36,360 bases of DNA from a virus, in the IMG/VR virus record IMGVR_UViG_3300030110_000181, positions 1 to 36,360 of that record; one strand, written 5' to 3'. Both the position numbers and the translations under genes were made by a program. The notes below the pieces were generated by a model, which worked only from the letters and a program-made list of their open reading frames with translations, did no database searches and was not told where the DNA came from. Positions 36,206-36,360 of the stretch are shown here, piece by piece (position 1 is the stretch's first letter; each line of letters begins with the position of its first letter).

Positions 36206-36280
36206 GAACTGGGTGCGTACTGTGTGTTTCCCGTGTCGCCTGTGTACCTGTACGCCTGCGAGTGCGCACTTGTAAACGTC

Positions 36281-36360
36281 TAGGTGCCGTGCCCTGTCCA
36301 TAACTGTGTGCGGGGGCAAGCGGACGGCCGTAGGGGGTAGGCAACGGATCGGGTTAGGAA
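36281..36360. repeat. Terminal direct repeat, right copy (pairs with 1-80)
   Basis: Repeats bases 1-80 with one mismatch (36358 G versus 78 A). See the left copy for interpretation. The unit also has GGGGG-rich elements (CGGGGGCAAGCGGACGG, TAGGGGGTAGG) continuing the G-richness of the control region. Confidence 0.85.

Larger units (their letters stand above)
35873..36280. other. Gene-free divergent control region
   Basis: About 400 bp without a credible gene; with 1-193 it makes the only long non-coding region. It holds the candidate late promoter, the ACTCAGTA/hairpin site, an AT-rich stretch with TATCTATACATATACACGTG (36140-36159), a palindrome GGGGGCGCCCCC (36164-36175), a hairpin CCCCCC-TCA-GGGGGG (36172-36186) and a G-rich run to 36205. 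Such a mix is typical of a replication origin or packaging (pac/cos) region. Open frames here on both strands are overlapping low-complexity readings and are not called. Confidence 0.55.

Noticed and set aside
36035-36344. Open frames on both strands in the control region (79-94 aa)
   Set aside because: They overlap each other on opposite strands, have low-complexity Pro/Gly/Thr products from G/C tracts, lack RBSs and would sit over hairpins and repeats.

Overview
This window looks like one complete, circularly closed genome of a short-tailed (podovirus-type) dsDNA bacteriophage of about 36.28 kb. The first 80 bases recur as the last 80 with one mismatch, as expected when a circular or circularly permuted genome is assembled past its own start. 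Virion genes read from the sequence are a small terminase, a large terminase split into two genes, a P22-like portal, a scaffold, an HK97-fold capsid protein, a head-tail adaptor, a tail nozzle protein, tail fibres and a set of large internal (ejection) proteins. No tape measure, tail tube or sheath gene is visible. No integrase, tRNA gene or DNA polymerase was found. Several small proteins (a zinc ribbon ending CYQCGEEL, a GCRCVKC knuckle, an Rpf/SLT-like domain with CES and HGLFQIN) resemble families common in actinobacteriophages. A gp53-like tail-fibre protein is typical of aquatic phages. An aquatic actinobacterial host is therefore my best inference, but it is not proven.

Layout: a gene-free control region (about 35840-36280, continuing to 193) separates two divergent transcription units. 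The plus-strand early unit (194-11571) holds small accessory proteins, a DUF932 protein, a lysozyme-like protein, two HNH endonucleases, an HTH protein, and then a tightly overlapping replication/recombination block: Cas4/RecB-like nuclease, unknown protein, RecA/DnaB-fold ATPase, archaeo-eukaryotic-type primase, RusA resolvase, a putative second PD-(D/E)XK nuclease and a sigma-70 region-4-like protein. The minus-strand late unit (35839 down to 11548) runs TerS, three tiny basic proteins, an acidic peptide, a membrane protein, TerL ATPase, TerL nuclease, portal, scaffold, capsid, adaptor, nozzle, fibres, internal virion proteins (including one of 2626 aa), endolysin, holin and a last unknown gene. 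The two units converge with a 24-nt overlap at 11548-11571.

Working model (inference): early genes are read from host-type promoters at about 131 and 1954. The HTH protein (5956-6342) and the sigma-like protein (11188-11571) would control the switch to the late unit. The phage supplies its own primase, helicase, nucleases and resolvase but uses the host polymerase. Packaging is headful or cos/pac-type with a two-polypeptide large terminase. The DNA is ejected with a T7-like trio of internal proteins, and lysis is by an amidase plus an r1t-like holin.

The least ordinary features are: (i) Shine-Dalgarno sequences of many early genes placed in loops of small hairpins, with a loop at 3033-3042 perfectly complementary to two of them; (ii) ACTCAGTA direct repeats bracketing a hairpin at two distant sites; (iii) the split terminase; (iv) a chain of protamine-like micro-genes between TerS and TerL; (v) the giant ejection protein carrying a kinase-like domain.
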